Below are positions 8,792 to 16,523 of a DNA stretch of 64,000 bases, in pieces (position 1 is the stretch's first letter; every line of letters starts with the position of its first letter). Source of the DNA: Streptomyces sp. D2-8. Its GTDB lineage: Bacteria; Actinomycetota; Actinomycetes; Streptomycetales; Streptomycetaceae. The translations under genes and the position numbers were made by a program. A model generated the notes under the pieces. It worked only from the letters and a program-made list of their open reading frames with translations, did not search any database and was not told the origin of the DNA. The DNA is taken from NCBI RefSeq assembly GCF_023184515.1, contig NZ_JAAHBP010000021.1, positions 62,001 to 126,000 on the forward strand, read 5' to 3'.

Positions 8792-9216
8792 TCGGACTCC
8801 TCCGGCCTCGTGCTCCCGATGCTCCGGCTGCGGCCCCGGAACTCCGCTATCACCTCGTCGCCCCGCCGGACACTCACGTCGTAGAGGCCGCTGCGCCCGA
8901 ACCGGGTGCGCTCCTCGGCCCGCGCGACCAGCTCGTCGCCCTGGTGCGCCGGGGCCACGAAGGTGATGTCCGCGCCCGCCGCGACGGTCACCGGGCCGCG
9001 GCTGTTGCAGGCGCAGGCGAAGGCGCTGTCGGCGAGCAGGAAGACGTAGCCGCCGTGGGCGATCCCGTGCCCGTTCACCATCGCCGGGGTCACGGTCATC
9101 CGGAGCACGGCGGTTCCTTCGCCCTGCTCCAGCAGTTCGATCCCGAGCCCGCGGGAGGCCTCGTCCGCGGCGAACATCGCCTCCGCGGGCGGCGTCGCAT
9201 CAGCGGTATGGGTCAC
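8788..9216 (-). CDS. paaI: hydroxyphenylacetyl-CoA thioesterase PaaI
   Basis: PaaI is a hotdog-fold thioesterase that hydrolyses stalled CoA intermediates of the phenylacetate pathway and so rescues CoA. The core reads NGHGIAHGGYVFLLADSAFA, containing the catalytic-region HGG(x)3LAD motif. The C-terminal strands are TFVAPAHQGDELVARAEE and GLYDVSVRRGDEVIAEF. The start is uncertain: GTG codons at 9228, 9225 and 9216 are in frame. I chose 9216 because a GAGGTGG Shine-Dalgarno-like stretch lies upstream of it, giving 142 residues, whereas nothing similar precedes 9228. It is the first gene of the leftward paaI-paaK pair. Confidence 0.92.
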   Translation of the reverse strand: MTHTADATPPAEAMFAADEASRGLGIELLEQGEGTAVLRMTVTPAMVNGHGIAHGGYVFLLADSAFACACNSRGPVTVAAGADITFVAPAHQGDELVARAEERTRFGRSGLYDVSVRRGDEVIAEFRGRSRSIGSTRPEESE

Positions 9217-9239
9217 TTCTCGCACCACCTCATAGCCCG

Positions 9240-9253
9240 ACCGAATATTCGGT
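9240..9253. promoter_or_regulatory. ACCG-type palindromic operator upstream of paaI-paaK
   Basis: ACCGAATATTCGGT is a perfect 14-bp palindrome lying between the paaI promoter and its start codon. It fits the ACCG-N6-CGGT core reported for TetR-type PaaR repressors of actinobacteria. A relative lies at 9374-9391 in front of paaA. The repressor gene is not in this window. Confidence 0.65.
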
Positions 9254-9270
9254 TAGCTTCGGCGCAGCCC

Positions 9271-9299
9271 AGTAATCCAGCCTCTCCGGCGACTGTCAA
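9271..9299 (-). promoter_or_regulatory. probable sigma-70-type promoter for paaI-paaK
   Basis: Reading leftward, a TTGACA -35 box (9299-9294) and an ATTACT -10 box (9276-9271) are separated by exactly 17 bp. Transcription would start near 9264, about 10-20 nt before the 9240-9253 palindrome, which could therefore act as a roadblock operator. Confidence 0.55.
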
Positions 9300-9373
9300 G
9301 GGTCGCCGTGCGGTGCCTGCCGGGGAAACGGCACGGACCCCCTACCAAGCCGGGCGGGGCTGCCCTATCATGG

Positions 9374-9391
9374 ACCGAACGAATGGTCGGT
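9374..9391. promoter_or_regulatory. ACCG-type operator upstream of paaA
   Basis: ACCGAACGAATGGTCGGT is an 18-bp imperfect palindrome with ACCGA/TCGGT outer arms. Its first 14 bases also match ACCG-NN-CG-NN-CGGT with one mismatch. It sits 16 nt before the paaA ATG and directly after a TATCAT -10-like hexamer (9366-9371), so a bound repressor would cover the likely transcription start of paaABCDE. Confidence 0.55.
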
Positions 9392-9406
9392 TGGGAAGTG
9401 GGACGG

Positions 9407-10393
9407 ATGGATACGACACGCTCCAGCCCCGCGGGGACGGACGGCGCCGAGCCGGTTCTCCAGCAGCACTTCGACGCGACGATCGCGCGGGACCAGCGAA
9501 TCGAGCCGCGCGACTGGATGCCGGAGGGCTACCGGAAGACACTGATCCGGCAGATCGCGCAGCACGCGCACTCGGAGATCATCGGCATGCAGCCGGAGGG
9601 CGAGTGGATCACCCGCGCCCCGTCGCTGCGCCGCAAGGCCATTCTGTTCGCGAAGGTCCAGGACGAGGCCGGGCACGGGCTGTACCTGTACTCGGCGGCG
9701 GAGACGCTGGGCGCCGACCGCGCGGATCTGACCGAGCGGCTGATCGAAGGCCGGCAGAAGTACTCGTCGATCTTCAACTACCCGACGCTGAGCTTCGCGG
9801 ACGTCGGGGTGATCGGCTGGTTCGTGGACGGCGCCGCGATCTGCAACCAGGTGCCGCTGTGCCGCTCGTCCTACGGGCCGTACGCGCGCGCCATGGTGCG
9901 GATCTGCAAGGAGGAGTCGTTCCACCAGCGGCAGGGCTACGAGCTGCTGATGACGATGATGCGGGGCACCGACGCCCAGCGCGAGATGGTGCAGGACGCT
10001 GTGGACCGCTGGTGGTGGCCCTCGCTGATGATGTTCGGCCCGCCCGACGACGCCTCACCCAACTCGGCGCAGTCCATGGCCTGGAAGATCAAGCGGCACA
10101 GCAACGACGAGCTGCGCCGGCGCTTCGTCGACATGACCGTCCCGCAGGCCGAGAAGCTCGGCGTGACGCTCCCCGACCCGGAGCTCCGCTGGAACGAGGA
10201 GCAGGGTCACCACGACTTCGGCACGCCCGACTGGGACGAGCTGATGCGGGTCATCAAGGGCGACGGCCCGTGCAACGACCAGCGGATCGAACGGCGCCGC
10301 ACGGCCCACGAGGAGGGCGCCTGGGTGCGCGAGGCGGCCACCGCCCACGCCGCCAAGCAGGCGGCCCGCGAGCGGAAGGGAGCGGTGGCATGA
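9407..10393 (+). CDS. paaA: ring-1,2-phenylacetyl-CoA epoxidase subunit PaaA
   Basis: PaaA is the catalytic diiron subunit of the PaaABC(D)E monooxygenase that epoxidises phenylacetyl-CoA. The protein shows the carboxylate-bridged diiron motifs KVQDEAGHGLYLYS and CKEESFHQRQGYELL, and the PaaA-specific RDWMPEGYRKTLIRQIAQHAHSE region. The frame is open upstream to 9308, but the ATG at 9407 (328 residues) is preferred. It is preceded by GGGAAGTGGGAC and gives the family-like N-terminus, and the upstream part overlaps the operator. The gene overlaps paaB by ATGA. Confidence 0.95.
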   Translation: MDTTRSSPAGTDGAEPVLQQHFDATIARDQRIEPRDWMPEGYRKTLIRQIAQHAHSEIIGMQPEGEWITRAPSLRRKAILFAKVQDEAGHGLYLYSAAETLGADRADLTERLIEGRQKYSSIFNYPTLSFADVGVIGWFVDGAAICNQVPLCRSSYGPYARAMVRICKEESFHQRQGYELLMTMMRGTDAQREMVQDAVDRWWWPSLMMFGPPDDASPNSAQSMAWKIKRHSNDELRRRFVDMTVPQAEKLGVTLPDPELRWNEEQGHHDFGTPDWDELMRVIKGDGPCNDQRIERRRTAHEEGAWVREAATAHAAKQAARERKGAVA

Positions 10394-10683
10394 CCGCCGA
10401 CAAGCAGGACTGGCCGCTGTACGAGGTGTTCGTACGCGGCAAGCGCGGGCTGAACCACGTCCACGTGGGCTCACTGCACGCCGCCGACGACCGCATGGCG
10501 CTCACCCACGCCCGCGACCTGTACACCCGGCGCAACGAGGGCGTCTCGATCTGGGTCGTGCGCTCGGAGCACATCGCCGCCTCCACCCGCGACGAGAAGG
10601 ACCCCTTCTTCGCACCCAGCGCCGACAAGGTCTACCGGCACCCGACCTTCTACGACATCCCCGAAGACGTCCCGCACATCTGA
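10390..10683 (+). CDS. paaB: phenylacetyl-CoA epoxidase subunit PaaB
   Basis: This small 97-residue non-catalytic subunit bridges PaaAC modules in the epoxidase complex. It begins MTADKQDWPLYEVFVRGKRG and continues through HVGSLHAADDRMALTHARDL and NEGVSIWVVRS, the conserved PaaB core. It ends in an FYDIPEDVPHI tail that is typical of actinobacterial PaaB. The ATGA overlap with paaA and the 10-nt gap to paaC, which carries an AAGGAGAG ribosome site, place it inside the operon. Confidence 0.95.
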   Translation: MTADKQDWPLYEVFVRGKRGLNHVHVGSLHAADDRMALTHARDLYTRRNEGVSIWVVRSEHIAASTRDEKDPFFAPSADKVYRHPTFYDIPEDVPHI

Positions 10684-10693
10684 AGGAGAGGGC

Positions 10694-11521
10694 ATGAGTG
10701 ACGAGCACGTCTACATGACCCTCGCCGAGGGACACGAGGACGACACCCGCTGGGCCTACGGCACCGGCTTCGAGGACCCCCTGCACGGCGTCGACATCAC
10801 GGTGCCCGACGGAGTGGACGCCGGTGAACTGGCCGCCCTCTGCGTCACCCTGGCCGACGACGCCCTCGTCTCGGCACAGCGGCTGGCCGAGTGGACCACC
10901 CGCGCCCCCGAGCTGGAGGAGGAGGTGGCGCTGGCCAACATCGGGCTCGACCTGCTCGGCCAGGCCCGCCTGCTCTACGCCCGCGCGGGCCAGGCCGACG
11001 GCACCGGCCGCGACGAGGACGCCTTCGCCTACTTCCGTGACGCCGACGACTTCCGCAACGTACGCCTGGCGGAACTCCCCAACGGGGACTTCGCGTTCTC
11101 GATCGTGCGGCTGCTGGTGTTCGCCAGCTGGCGCCTCGCGCACTTCGAGCGGCTCACGGCCCACCGCGACCCGGTCCTCGCGGCGATCGCCGCGAAGGGC
11201 GTGAAGGAGCTGGCGTACCACCGCCAGTACGCCGCCGAGTGGGCCGTGCGCCTCGGCGACGGCACCGAGGAGTCGCACCGCCGGATGCGCAGGGCGCAGG
11301 AGCAGGTGGCGCCCTACCTGGGCGAGCTGTTCACGGCGTTCGACGTACGGGACGAGGTCGTCGCCGTGCTGCGCCAGGTCACCGAGGCGGCCGGGCTGCC
11401 CATGCCCGTCTACCGGCCGCTGCCCGGCTCGGGCCGCAGCGGGGAGCACACCGAGCATCTCGCCCCGCTGCTGGCCGAGTTGCAGGGCGTGGCCCGCGCC
11501 CACCCGGAGGGGACATGGTGA
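10694..11521 (+). CDS. paaC: phenylacetyl-CoA epoxidase structural subunit PaaC
   Basis: PaaC is a ferritin-like subunit that forms the stable heterodimer with PaaA but lacks a working diiron site. The 275-residue protein contains LANIGLDLLGQARLLYARAG, the ELPNGDFAFSIVRLLVFASW helix and VKELAYHRQYAAEWAVRLGDGT, all characteristic. A strong AAGGAGAGGGC ribosome site precedes the ATG. Its last codons overlap the start of paaD by 7 nt. Confidence 0.95.
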   Translation: MSDEHVYMTLAEGHEDDTRWAYGTGFEDPLHGVDITVPDGVDAGELAALCVTLADDALVSAQRLAEWTTRAPELEEEVALANIGLDLLGQARLLYARAGQADGTGRDEDAFAYFRDADDFRNVRLAELPNGDFAFSIVRLLVFASWRLAHFERLTAHRDPVLAAIAAKGVKELAYHRQYAAEWAVRLGDGTEESHRRMRRAQEQVAPYLGELFTAFDVRDEVVAVLRQVTEAAGLPMPVYRPLPGSGRSGEHTEHLAPLLAELQGVARAHPEGTW

Positions 11522-12030
11522 CGACAGCCCTGGACGCGCGGCGGGCCCGGCACATCGCCGAGCAGGTGCCCGACCCCGAACTGCCCATGCTCACCCTGGC
11601 CGACCTCGGAGTGCTGCGCGAGGTGTCCCTGACCCCGGACGGCACGGTGATCGCGACCCTGACGCCCACCTACTCGGGCTGCCCGGCGATGGCGGAGATG
11701 CGCGCCGGCGTGGCAGCCCGGCTGCGGGACGCCGGGTACGCGCGCGTGGAGATCCGCACGGTCCTCGACCCGCCCTGGAGCAGCGACTGGATCACGGCGG
11801 CCGGCCGCCGCAAGCTCGCCGAGCACGGCATCGCCCCGCCCGGGGCCGCGCCCGCGCGAGCGGCCGGCCCGGTCCCGCTCGTGCTGTCGCCGACCCGCCG
11901 CTCGGTGCCCTGCCCCCGCTGCGGCCATCCCGACACCGAGGAGACCTCCCGCTTCGGCGCCACGTCCTGCAAGTCCCTGTGGCGCTGCCTCGCCTGCCGC
12001 GAGCCGTTCGAGTACGTCAAGGAGATCTGA
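11515..12030 (+). CDS. paaD: PaaD, MIP18/DUF59-type assembly factor of the epoxidase
   Basis: PaaD is needed for the phenylacetyl-CoA epoxidase, probably for Fe-S cluster delivery to PaaE. The 171-residue protein has an N-terminal DUF59 domain with VPDPELPMLTLADLGVLREV and the YSGCPAMAEM cysteine loop. A C-terminal zinc-ribbon-like region has CPRCG, TSCKS and CLAC motifs. The ATG at 11515 follows GGAGGGGAC. A longer open frame starting at 11239 is not the gene. It overlaps paaE as TGATG. Confidence 0.93.
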   Translation: MVTTALDARRARHIAEQVPDPELPMLTLADLGVLREVSLTPDGTVIATLTPTYSGCPAMAEMRAGVAARLRDAGYARVEIRTVLDPPWSSDWITAAGRRKLAEHGIAPPGAAPARAAGPVPLVLSPTRRSVPCPRCGHPDTEETSRFGATSCKSLWRCLACREPFEYVKEI

Positions 12031-13145
12031 TGGAGGACCTGATCGAGCCGGCCCACGCCCCGGCGGCACGCCCGCGTGCGCGCCGACGTCCGGTCTTCCA
12101 CCCCCTGCGGGTCGCGGCCGTGCAGCCGCTGTGCGAGGACGCGGCAGCCGTGAGTTTCGACATCCCGGCCGAGCTGACCGAGGAGTTCACCTTCGCGCCC
12201 GGCCAGTCGCTCACCCTGCGCCGCGACATCGACGGCCGCGACGAACGCCGCTCGTACTCGATCTGCGCCCCCGCCGGCACAGCGCCGCGCATCGGCGTCC
12301 GCGTGGTGCCGGGCGGCCTGTTCTCCTCCTGGCTGGTGCACGACGTGCGCCCCGGCGACACCGTCGAGGTGATGGCGCCCACCGGTGCCTTCACCCCCGA
12401 CCTGACCACCCACGGCCACCACGTCCTGATCGCGGCCGGCTCCGGCATCACGCCCATGGTCTCCATCGCCGAGTCCGTCCTGGCCGCCGATTCCCGCTCG
12501 AACGTCACCCTCCTCTACGGCAACCGCCGCACCGGCACGGTGATGTTCGCCGACGAACTCGCCGACCTGAAGGACCTCTACCCGACGCGGTTCCAGATCG
12601 CCCACGTCCTCTCCCGCGAGCCCCGCGAGGCCGAGGTGCTCTCCGGCCGCCTCGACGCCGAGCGGCTCTCCGCGCTCGTCGACGCGCTGGTCGACGTGGA
12701 GTCCGCCGACCACTGGTGGCTGTGCGGCCCGCACGGCATGGTCCGCGCCGCCCAGCAGGTCCTGACCGGCCTCGGCGTGCCCGCCGACCGCGTCCACCAG
12801 GAGCTCTTCTACGCCGACGACGAGCCCGTACGCGAGGTCCACCACGCCGAGACCGGCCCCTCCGGCCCGGTCAGCCAGGTCACCGTCACCCTCGACGGCC
12901 GGTCGACCACCTCCGCTCTGCCCCGCGAGCGGTCCCTCCTCGAAGGCGCCCAGCAGACCCGCCCCGACCTGCCCTTCGCCTGCAAGGGCGGTGTCTGCGG
13001 CACCTGCCGCGCCCTGGTCACCGACGGCAAGGCCGACATGCGCCGCAACTTCGCCCTGGAACCGTCCGAGGTCGACGCGGGCTACGTCCTCACATGCCAG
13101 TCCTACCCGGTGTCCGAGGCACTGACGGTGGACTTCGACACCTGA
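12030..13145 (+). CDS. paaE: phenylacetyl-CoA epoxidase reductase PaaE
   Basis: PaaE passes electrons from NADPH to the PaaA diiron centre. The 371-residue protein has an N-terminal FAD domain (residues about 15-130, motif RRSYSICAPAG) and an NAD(P) domain with AAGSGITPMVSIAES and WWLCGPHGMV. The C-terminal plant-type 2Fe-2S domain carries CKGGVCGTCRALV and a final Cys in YVLTCQSYP, giving all four cluster ligands. The in-frame region before 12030 is inside paaD. It is the last gene of the paaABCDE operon. The downstream pathway genes (paaFGHJZ) are not in this window. Confidence 0.95.
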   Translation: MEDLIEPAHAPAARPRARRRPVFHPLRVAAVQPLCEDAAAVSFDIPAELTEEFTFAPGQSLTLRRDIDGRDERRSYSICAPAGTAPRIGVRVVPGGLFSSWLVHDVRPGDTVEVMAPTGAFTPDLTTHGHHVLIAAGSGITPMVSIAESVLAADSRSNVTLLYGNRRTGTVMFADELADLKDLYPTRFQIAHVLSREPREAEVLSGRLDAERLSALVDALVDVESADHWWLCGPHGMVRAAQQVLTGLGVPADRVHQELFYADDEPVREVHHAETGPSGPVSQVTVTLDGRSTTSALPRERSLLEGAQQTRPDLPFACKGGVCGTCRALVTDGKADMRRNFALEPSEVDAGYVLTCQSYPVSEALTVDFDT

Positions 13146-13159
13146 TCCCCCGACCGGTG

Positions 13160-13395
13160 CGCAGGCCTGCGGCCCCAGGCCTGCTCACCGTGGCGCTCCA
13201 GCGCGTACGCGCTGGAGTCGGCCGGCGAACCGGGCACCACCACCGTGCGGTGGTTGTAGGTGTGCAGGAAGTCATGCAGCCCTGGCTCGCCCTCGGTCCG
13301 CCAGCGACCCGGCCAGCTGTGGGCCGTGGCTCGCGGGATGCCCATCTCGGCTGCGACATGCGCAACCGGGCGCCCCGCGCTCGCGATCGATACAC
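13160..13395 (-). pseudogene. IS481-type transposase scar
   Basis: A minus-strand frame with no start of its own reads GRPVAHVAAEMGIPRATAHS followed by WPGRWRTEGEPGL, the N-terminal helix-turn-helix of IS481-family transposases. It passes almost directly into HDFLHTYNH, which resembles the C-terminal end of the same family. The DDE catalytic core (about 250 residues) is absent, so this is an internally deleted remnant. It now fills the space between paaE and the PucR gene and runs in frame into the end of the pucR coding region's strand. No intact inverted repeats or target duplication were found. Confidence 0.65.
13196..13217. terminator. 22-bp perfect palindrome, possible terminator
   Basis: An 11-bp arm CTCCAGCGCGT is followed directly by its exact reverse complement, giving a perfect palindrome 50 nt after the paaE stop. 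It has no loop and no T-tract, so it may be a weak hairpin terminator for paaABCDE. It could also be a leftover of the IS481 scar in which it lies. Confidence 0.4.
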
Positions 13396-15027
13396 CTAGT
13401 CGGCGCGCAGGACCCGCAACGCCGTGAGGGCCACGTGGAGTTCGGTGCGGCGGTCGCCGGACTCGAGGTCGGTGTCGAGGAGGCGTTCGATGGTGCGCAG
13501 GCGCTGGTACATGGTCTCCCTGGACAGGCCGCCGCGACGGGCCGCCGTGGTCTTGTTGCCGGCGGCGTCGAGGTAGTGGCCCAGGGTCGTCAGCAGGTCG
13601 GTGCCGTGCCGGGTGTCGTGGTCGATGAGCCGGCCCAGCCGGCGTTCCGTGTAGTCCTGGATCCGGGTGTCCTCGCGCAGCGCGTACAGCAGCCGGCGCA
13701 GGTCGATGTCCGGCAGCTCGTGGAAGGAACGGTCCGCGGGCAGGGCCTGGCCGGGCGGGGTGGCCTCTATGACCCGGGCCGCCTCCCGGAAGGTGCGTGC
13801 GGTGTCGGCGAGGTCCGTCACCTCCGAACCGACGCCGACGATCGCCTCCGGGGCCAGCGTCAGCGCGGTGCGGCTCAGCCGTTCGGCCACGGGCCGCCAG
13901 GGCTGGGCGGGGCGCAGGGCGAGCAGGACGCCGAGGCGGCCGGGGGAGAGTTCGCCGACCAGGGCCGGGACGCCGGCCGACCTCAGCTCCCGGTGCAGCC
14001 GGGTCTCCGGCTCGGCGCCTTCCCCGCCGGGGCCCAGGTCCACGAGGATCGCCAGGAAGACACCGGCCTCCGTGGGCAGGCCCAGCGCGGCGCAGCGGGC
14101 GCGGACGTCCTCGGCGGAGTGGTGGCGCTGCTCCGCCAGCTCCCGCAGGGCGTTGCGGTGGGCCGTGTGCTCCCACGGCGTGGAGTGGATGAGCCGGGCC
14201 ACGGTCAGGGCCATCGCCGTGCGCTCCAGGACGGTGATGTGCTCCGGCCCGAAGGCCGGCCCGTCGGCGGGCAGCATGGCCAGACGCCCCCAGCGTTCGC
14301 CCTGGTAGGAGACGGGGGCGGTGAGCCAGCTCTCCGGGCCGCCCACCTCGGTGTGGTCGCCGGGCACGGTCGCCCGGGAGCGCCGCTCCCAGTCCCCGAG
14401 TGCCTCCTCCACCGTGCTCCCCGAGGGCTCGCAGATCAGCGCCTGGTGCACCAGGTTCTCCAGCACGACCGTCCGGCCGCTCATCTCCGCCGCCGCGCGC
14501 ACCACGTCCTCCGGCCCCGCCCCGCGCAACGTCAGGGCCGTGAACGCCTCGTGGATCCGCTGGGTACGCCGCATCGCGTCGGCCTGGTTGCCGAGGATCA
14601 GCGCGTGCACGACCTGGGTGACCTCCAGGAAGTTGACGTCCCGGGCGAGGGTGACCAGCGGCAGACCCCGGGCCCGGCAGGCCTGTACGAGGGCGTCGGG
14701 CGGCCGGTGGTAGCGCCGTACGAGTTCGATGACCAGGGCGGCCGCCCCCACCTCGGTCAGTTCGTCGACGTACCGCCGGACGCCCGCTGCGTCCTCGGGC
14801 AGGGGCATGCCCGTGGTCAGGACCAGCTCGCCGCCCTTGAGGAAGGAGGCCGGGTCCGTCAGCTCGGTGATGTGCACCCAGCGCACCGGCCGGTCCAGCC
14901 GGGCCAGTCCCGTGACGACCTGGGGCTGTCCGGCGGCCAGGACGGGCAGGGCGAGGACATCGGCGAGGGTCGGTGCGCGACCGGCCGGGGCGTGGCCGCG
15001 GTCGGTCGTCGGCGGGTGATCGTCCAC
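13396..15027 (-). CDS. PucR-family transcriptional regulator of the GABA operon
   Basis: The protein has the PucR N-terminal domain (residues about 15-140, including LTTGMPLPEDAAGVRRYV), a GAF-like middle (about 165-290), and a C-terminal PucR helix-turn-helix (HTH_30) with LTTLGHYLDAAGNKTTAAR and SRETMYQRLRTIERLL. The start is taken at GTG 15027, which has GGGAGG four nt upstream, in place of ATG 15042, which lacks a ribosome site. It is divergent from gabT across 227 nt, so control of gabT-gabD and autoregulation are likely. The family often senses amino acids, purines or GABA intermediates. Confidence 0.85.
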   Translation of the reverse strand: MDDHPPTTDRGHAPAGRAPTLADVLALPVLAAGQPQVVTGLARLDRPVRWVHITELTDPASFLKGGELVLTTGMPLPEDAAGVRRYVDELTEVGAAALVIELVRRYHRPPDALVQACRARGLPLVTLARDVNFLEVTQVVHALILGNQADAMRRTQRIHEAFTALTLRGAGPEDVVRAAAEMSGRTVVLENLVHQALICEPSGSTVEEALGDWERRSRATVPGDHTEVGGPESWLTAPVSYQGERWGRLAMLPADGPAFGPEHITVLERTAMALTVARLIHSTPWEHTAHRNALRELAEQRHHSAEDVRARCAALGLPTEAGVFLAILVDLGPGGEGAEPETRLHRELRSAGVPALVGELSPGRLGVLLALRPAQPWRPVAERLSRTALTLAPEAIVGVGSEVTDLADTARTFREAARVIEATPPGQALPADRSFHELPDIDLRRLLYALREDTRIQDYTERRLGRLIDHDTRHGTDLLTTLGHYLDAAGNKTTAARRGGLSRETMYQRLRTIERLLDTDLESGDRRTELHVALTALRVLRAD

Positions 15028-15254
15028 GGTGCCTCCCTGCATGTCCGGTCACTCTGACAACTGGCACTGACCTGCGCAAGAGCTGTCAACGCGAGGGGCA
15101 AGCGGTACCCGGGGGGTTCGGCGGCTGACACAACGTCCGAACACGGGGTTCCGGCTGGACAGATCACGCGTTGTCGCCTTTCGCGGCGGCTTGGATGCTC
15201 GGATACCGGAGCTGAGCCAAGCAACCAGACCTCGACGTACGGCCGGGAGACCAC

Positions 15255-16523
15255 ATGACCGCACTGTCGCCGCACCTTCGCCAGGCCACGCCCGTCGTGG
15301 CGGCCCGGGGCGAGGGCGTCCACCTCTACGGTGAGGACGGCCGCCGCTACCTCGACTTCACCGCCGGCATCGGCGTCACCAGCACCGGGCACTGCCACCC
15401 CAAGGTCGTGGCGGCGGCGCAGGAGCAGGTGGGCACGCTGATCCACGGCCAGTACACGACCGTCATGCACCAGCCGCTGCGCCGCCTCGTCGACAAGCTG
15501 GGCGAGGTACTGCCGTCCGGCCTGGACAGCCTGTTCTTCACCAACTCCGGCAGCGAGGCCGTAGAGGCGGCGCTGCGGCTGGCCCGCCAGGCCACCGGAC
15601 GGCCCAACGTCATCGTCTGCCACGGCGGCTTCCACGGCCGTACGGTCGCCGCCGCCTCCATGACGACCTCCGGCATCCGCTTCCGGTCCGGGTTCTCGCC
15701 GCTGATGAGCGGCGTGGTCGTCACCCCGTTCCCGACGGCCTTCCGGTACGGCTGGGACGAGGAGACCGCCACCCGATTCGCCCTGCGGGAACTCGACTAC
15801 ACCCTCCAGACGATCTCCTCACCCGCCGACACGGCAGCGATCATCGTCGAGCCGGTCCTCGGCGAGGGCGGCTACGTCCCCGCGAACCGCGCCTTCATGG
15901 AAGGGCTGCGGGAGCGGGCGGACCGGCACGGCTTCCTGCTGATCCTCGACGAGGTGCAGACCGGCGTCGGCCGCACCGGCCGCTTCTGGGGCCACGACCA
16001 CTTCGGCGTCACCCCCGACATCCTCGTCACCGCCAAGGGCCTGGCCAGCGGCTTCCCCCTCTCCGGCATCGCCGCCTCGGAGGAACTGATGACGAAGGCC
16101 TGGCCCGGCTCGCAGGGCGGCACGTACGGCGCGAACGCCGTCGCCTGCGCCGCCGCCTGCGCGACGCTGGACGTCGTACGCGACGAGATGCTCGTCGAGA
16201 ACGCCGAAGCGATGGGCAAGCGGCTCCGCCAGGGCCTGGAGGCCGTGGCCGACCGGGCCCCGGGCATCGGCGACGTCCGCGGCCTCGGCCTCATGCTCGC
16301 CACCGAGTTCGTCACCGAGGACGGCGGTCCCGACCCGGAGACGGCCGCCCGCGTCCAGCGCGCGGCCATCGACGAGGGGCTGCTCCTGTTGCTGTGCGGC
16401 GCCTGGAACCAGGTCGTCCGCATGATCCCGGCACTCGTGATCGACGAGACGGGCGTCGACGAGGGCCTCCAGGCCTGGGCGAACGCGGTCGAGGCCGGCA
16501 CATCGGGAGCCGGGGACCGATGA
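15255..16523 (+). CDS. gabT: 4-aminobutyrate-type class III aminotransferase
   Basis: This PLP enzyme would transfer the amino group of 4-aminobutyrate (or 5-aminovalerate) to 2-oxoglutarate, producing succinate (or glutarate) semialdehyde. The 422-residue protein shows FFTNSGSEAVEAALRLAR, HGGFHGRTVAAASMT, LILDEVQTGVGRTGRFW and the PLP-lysine motif ILVTAKGLASGFPLSG. The start has GGGAGACC upstream. It overlaps the next gene by ATGA, and the operon continues to a succinate-semialdehyde dehydrogenase, which supports a GABA or related omega-amino-acid role. Substrate preference cannot be read from sequence. Confidence 0.88.
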   Translation: MTALSPHLRQATPVVAARGEGVHLYGEDGRRYLDFTAGIGVTSTGHCHPKVVAAAQEQVGTLIHGQYTTVMHQPLRRLVDKLGEVLPSGLDSLFFTNSGSEAVEAALRLARQATGRPNVIVCHGGFHGRTVAAASMTTSGIRFRSGFSPLMSGVVVTPFPTAFRYGWDEETATRFALRELDYTLQTISSPADTAAIIVEPVLGEGGYVPANRAFMEGLRERADRHGFLLILDEVQTGVGRTGRFWGHDHFGVTPDILVTAKGLASGFPLSGIAASEELMTKAWPGSQGGTYGANAVACAAACATLDVVRDEMLVENAEAMGKRLRQGLEAVADRAPGIGDVRGLGLMLATEFVTEDGGPDPETAARVQRAAIDEGLLLLLCGAWNQVVRMIPALVIDETGVDEGLQAWANAVEAGTSGAGDR

